Shown: positions 63,584 through 64,000 of the stretch, piece by piece
Layout: each line of letters starts with the position of its first letter
How positions within the stretch are numbered: position 1 is the first letter of the stretch
Assembly (NCBI RefSeq): GCF_025024155.1
Contig: NW_026251761.1
Location: forward strand, 62,001-126,000
DNA: 64,000 nucleotides
From: Gamsiella multidivaricata
Lineage: Eukaryota > Mortierellomycota > Mortierellomycetes > Mortierellales > Mortierellaceae
Reading direction: 5' to 3'
Notes under the pieces: generated by a model
Told to the model about the DNA's origin: nothing
The model's database searches: none
What the model saw: only the letters and a program-made list of their open reading frames with translations
Position numbers and translations under genes: made by a program

Positions 63584-64000
63584 TGTTGCTGTGCGAGTAC
63601 TAAACTGATTGCGTAGTCGGCTTCTGCTTCTAGTGGAGTGCGATCAAGAGTTATAAAGGAGTGAGGAGAATTGTGCTGATGATAAAAAAATAGGGTTGAT
63701 ATGCGCTCCTTCTATCGTACATTTATTCCATTTTTTTTTTTTTTTTTACTATGGTCGGTTAGCCATAGATGTGAAAAGACCTGATGCGCATCCTTAACGA
63801 GGTTCGGCAAACAAGAATAGTAGAACTGTTGAGAACTTGGAACAGATATCCCAGGCAGGCTGGGGTATCTCGTGGCAGCTACCTGAATCAATCACAAGTC
63901 TTATCTGTTTATCTGGAGTCATTACATACTGCCGGCGAATATTGTGAGTAGAGATTCGATATTCCGTCCTGAGAGCTAGCAACCTGCAAGCGACCCTCAG
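63584..64000. other. Upstream region of the secreted protein
   Basis: 417 bp with a poly-T run at about 63731-63748. No gene seen before the window end. Confidence 0.5.
63651..63657 (-). promoter_or_regulatory. TATA-like box of the secreted-protein gene
   Basis: TTTATAA on the minus strand, about 68 bp upstream of the start codon. Confidence 0.5.

Overview
This is a stretch of nuclear DNA from a filamentous fungus. It carries about 23 protein-coding genes, one tRNA, one decayed gene copy and one truncated non-LTR retroelement. The genes have many short GT-AG introns (about 50-140 bp, a few near 500 bp), long poly-A/T tracts in introns and spacers, and low-complexity Gln/Ser/His/Asp coding repeats. 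The gene set includes an HRI-like eIF2-alpha kinase, METTL5, METTL25, COA4 and a CHERP homologue together. That points to an early-diverging lineage; Mortierellaceae is my inference, not something I could test. Exon boundaries below were worked out by hand from splice signals, frame and family conservation. In the multi-exon genes with complete joins, every junction keeps frame.

Layout. 1-10.2 kb: a disordered unknown protein, a saccharopine-dehydrogenase-like oxidoreductase ending in SKL, a CHERP-like SR splicing factor and a polyglutamine bHLH-zipper factor. 10.2-15 kb: mostly non-coding, with a broken copy (11.7-12.1 kb) of the intact multi-pass membrane protein at 14.1 kb. 15.2-25.4 kb: a SET-domain methyltransferase, the METTL5 18S rRNA m6A methyltransferase and the eIF2-alpha kinase. 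25.6-33.3 kb: syntaxin-16/Tlg2, tRNase Z long form, syntaxin-7/Pep12 and COA4. 33.7-45.3 kb: an SLC35A nucleotide-sugar transporter, an F-box protein, the dynamin VPS1 and a stand-alone Rib2-like deaminase. 45.7-57.1 kb: an unresolved membrane protein, RanBP1, the helicase Dbp10/DDX54, TIM50 and an SLC38 amino-acid transporter. 57.3-64 kb: METTL25, tRNA-Gly(GCC) with a 5'-truncated LINE-type element beside it, and a secreted protein.

Shared themes. Three genes act in endosome/TGN traffic (TLG2, PEP12, VPS1). Several act in RNA and ribosome maturation or translation control (METTL5, Dbp10, tRNase Z, CHERP, HRI kinase). Two are mitochondrial biogenesis factors (TIM50, COA4). This is ordinary eukaryotic gene order and not an operon. 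Several pairs are divergent and may share promoters; the tightest is DBP10/TIM50, with 244 bp between start codons.

The most unusual structures are a 9-nt microexon and a GC-AG intron in the SLC38 gene, two further GC-AG introns (CHERP-like and VPS1), a missing AG acceptor in the SET gene, a 3 x 34-residue repeat in the kinase N-terminus, an in-frame presequence-like extension without ATG upstream of tRNase Z, and the LINE/tRNA arrangement. I did not find a clearly new multi-gene system.
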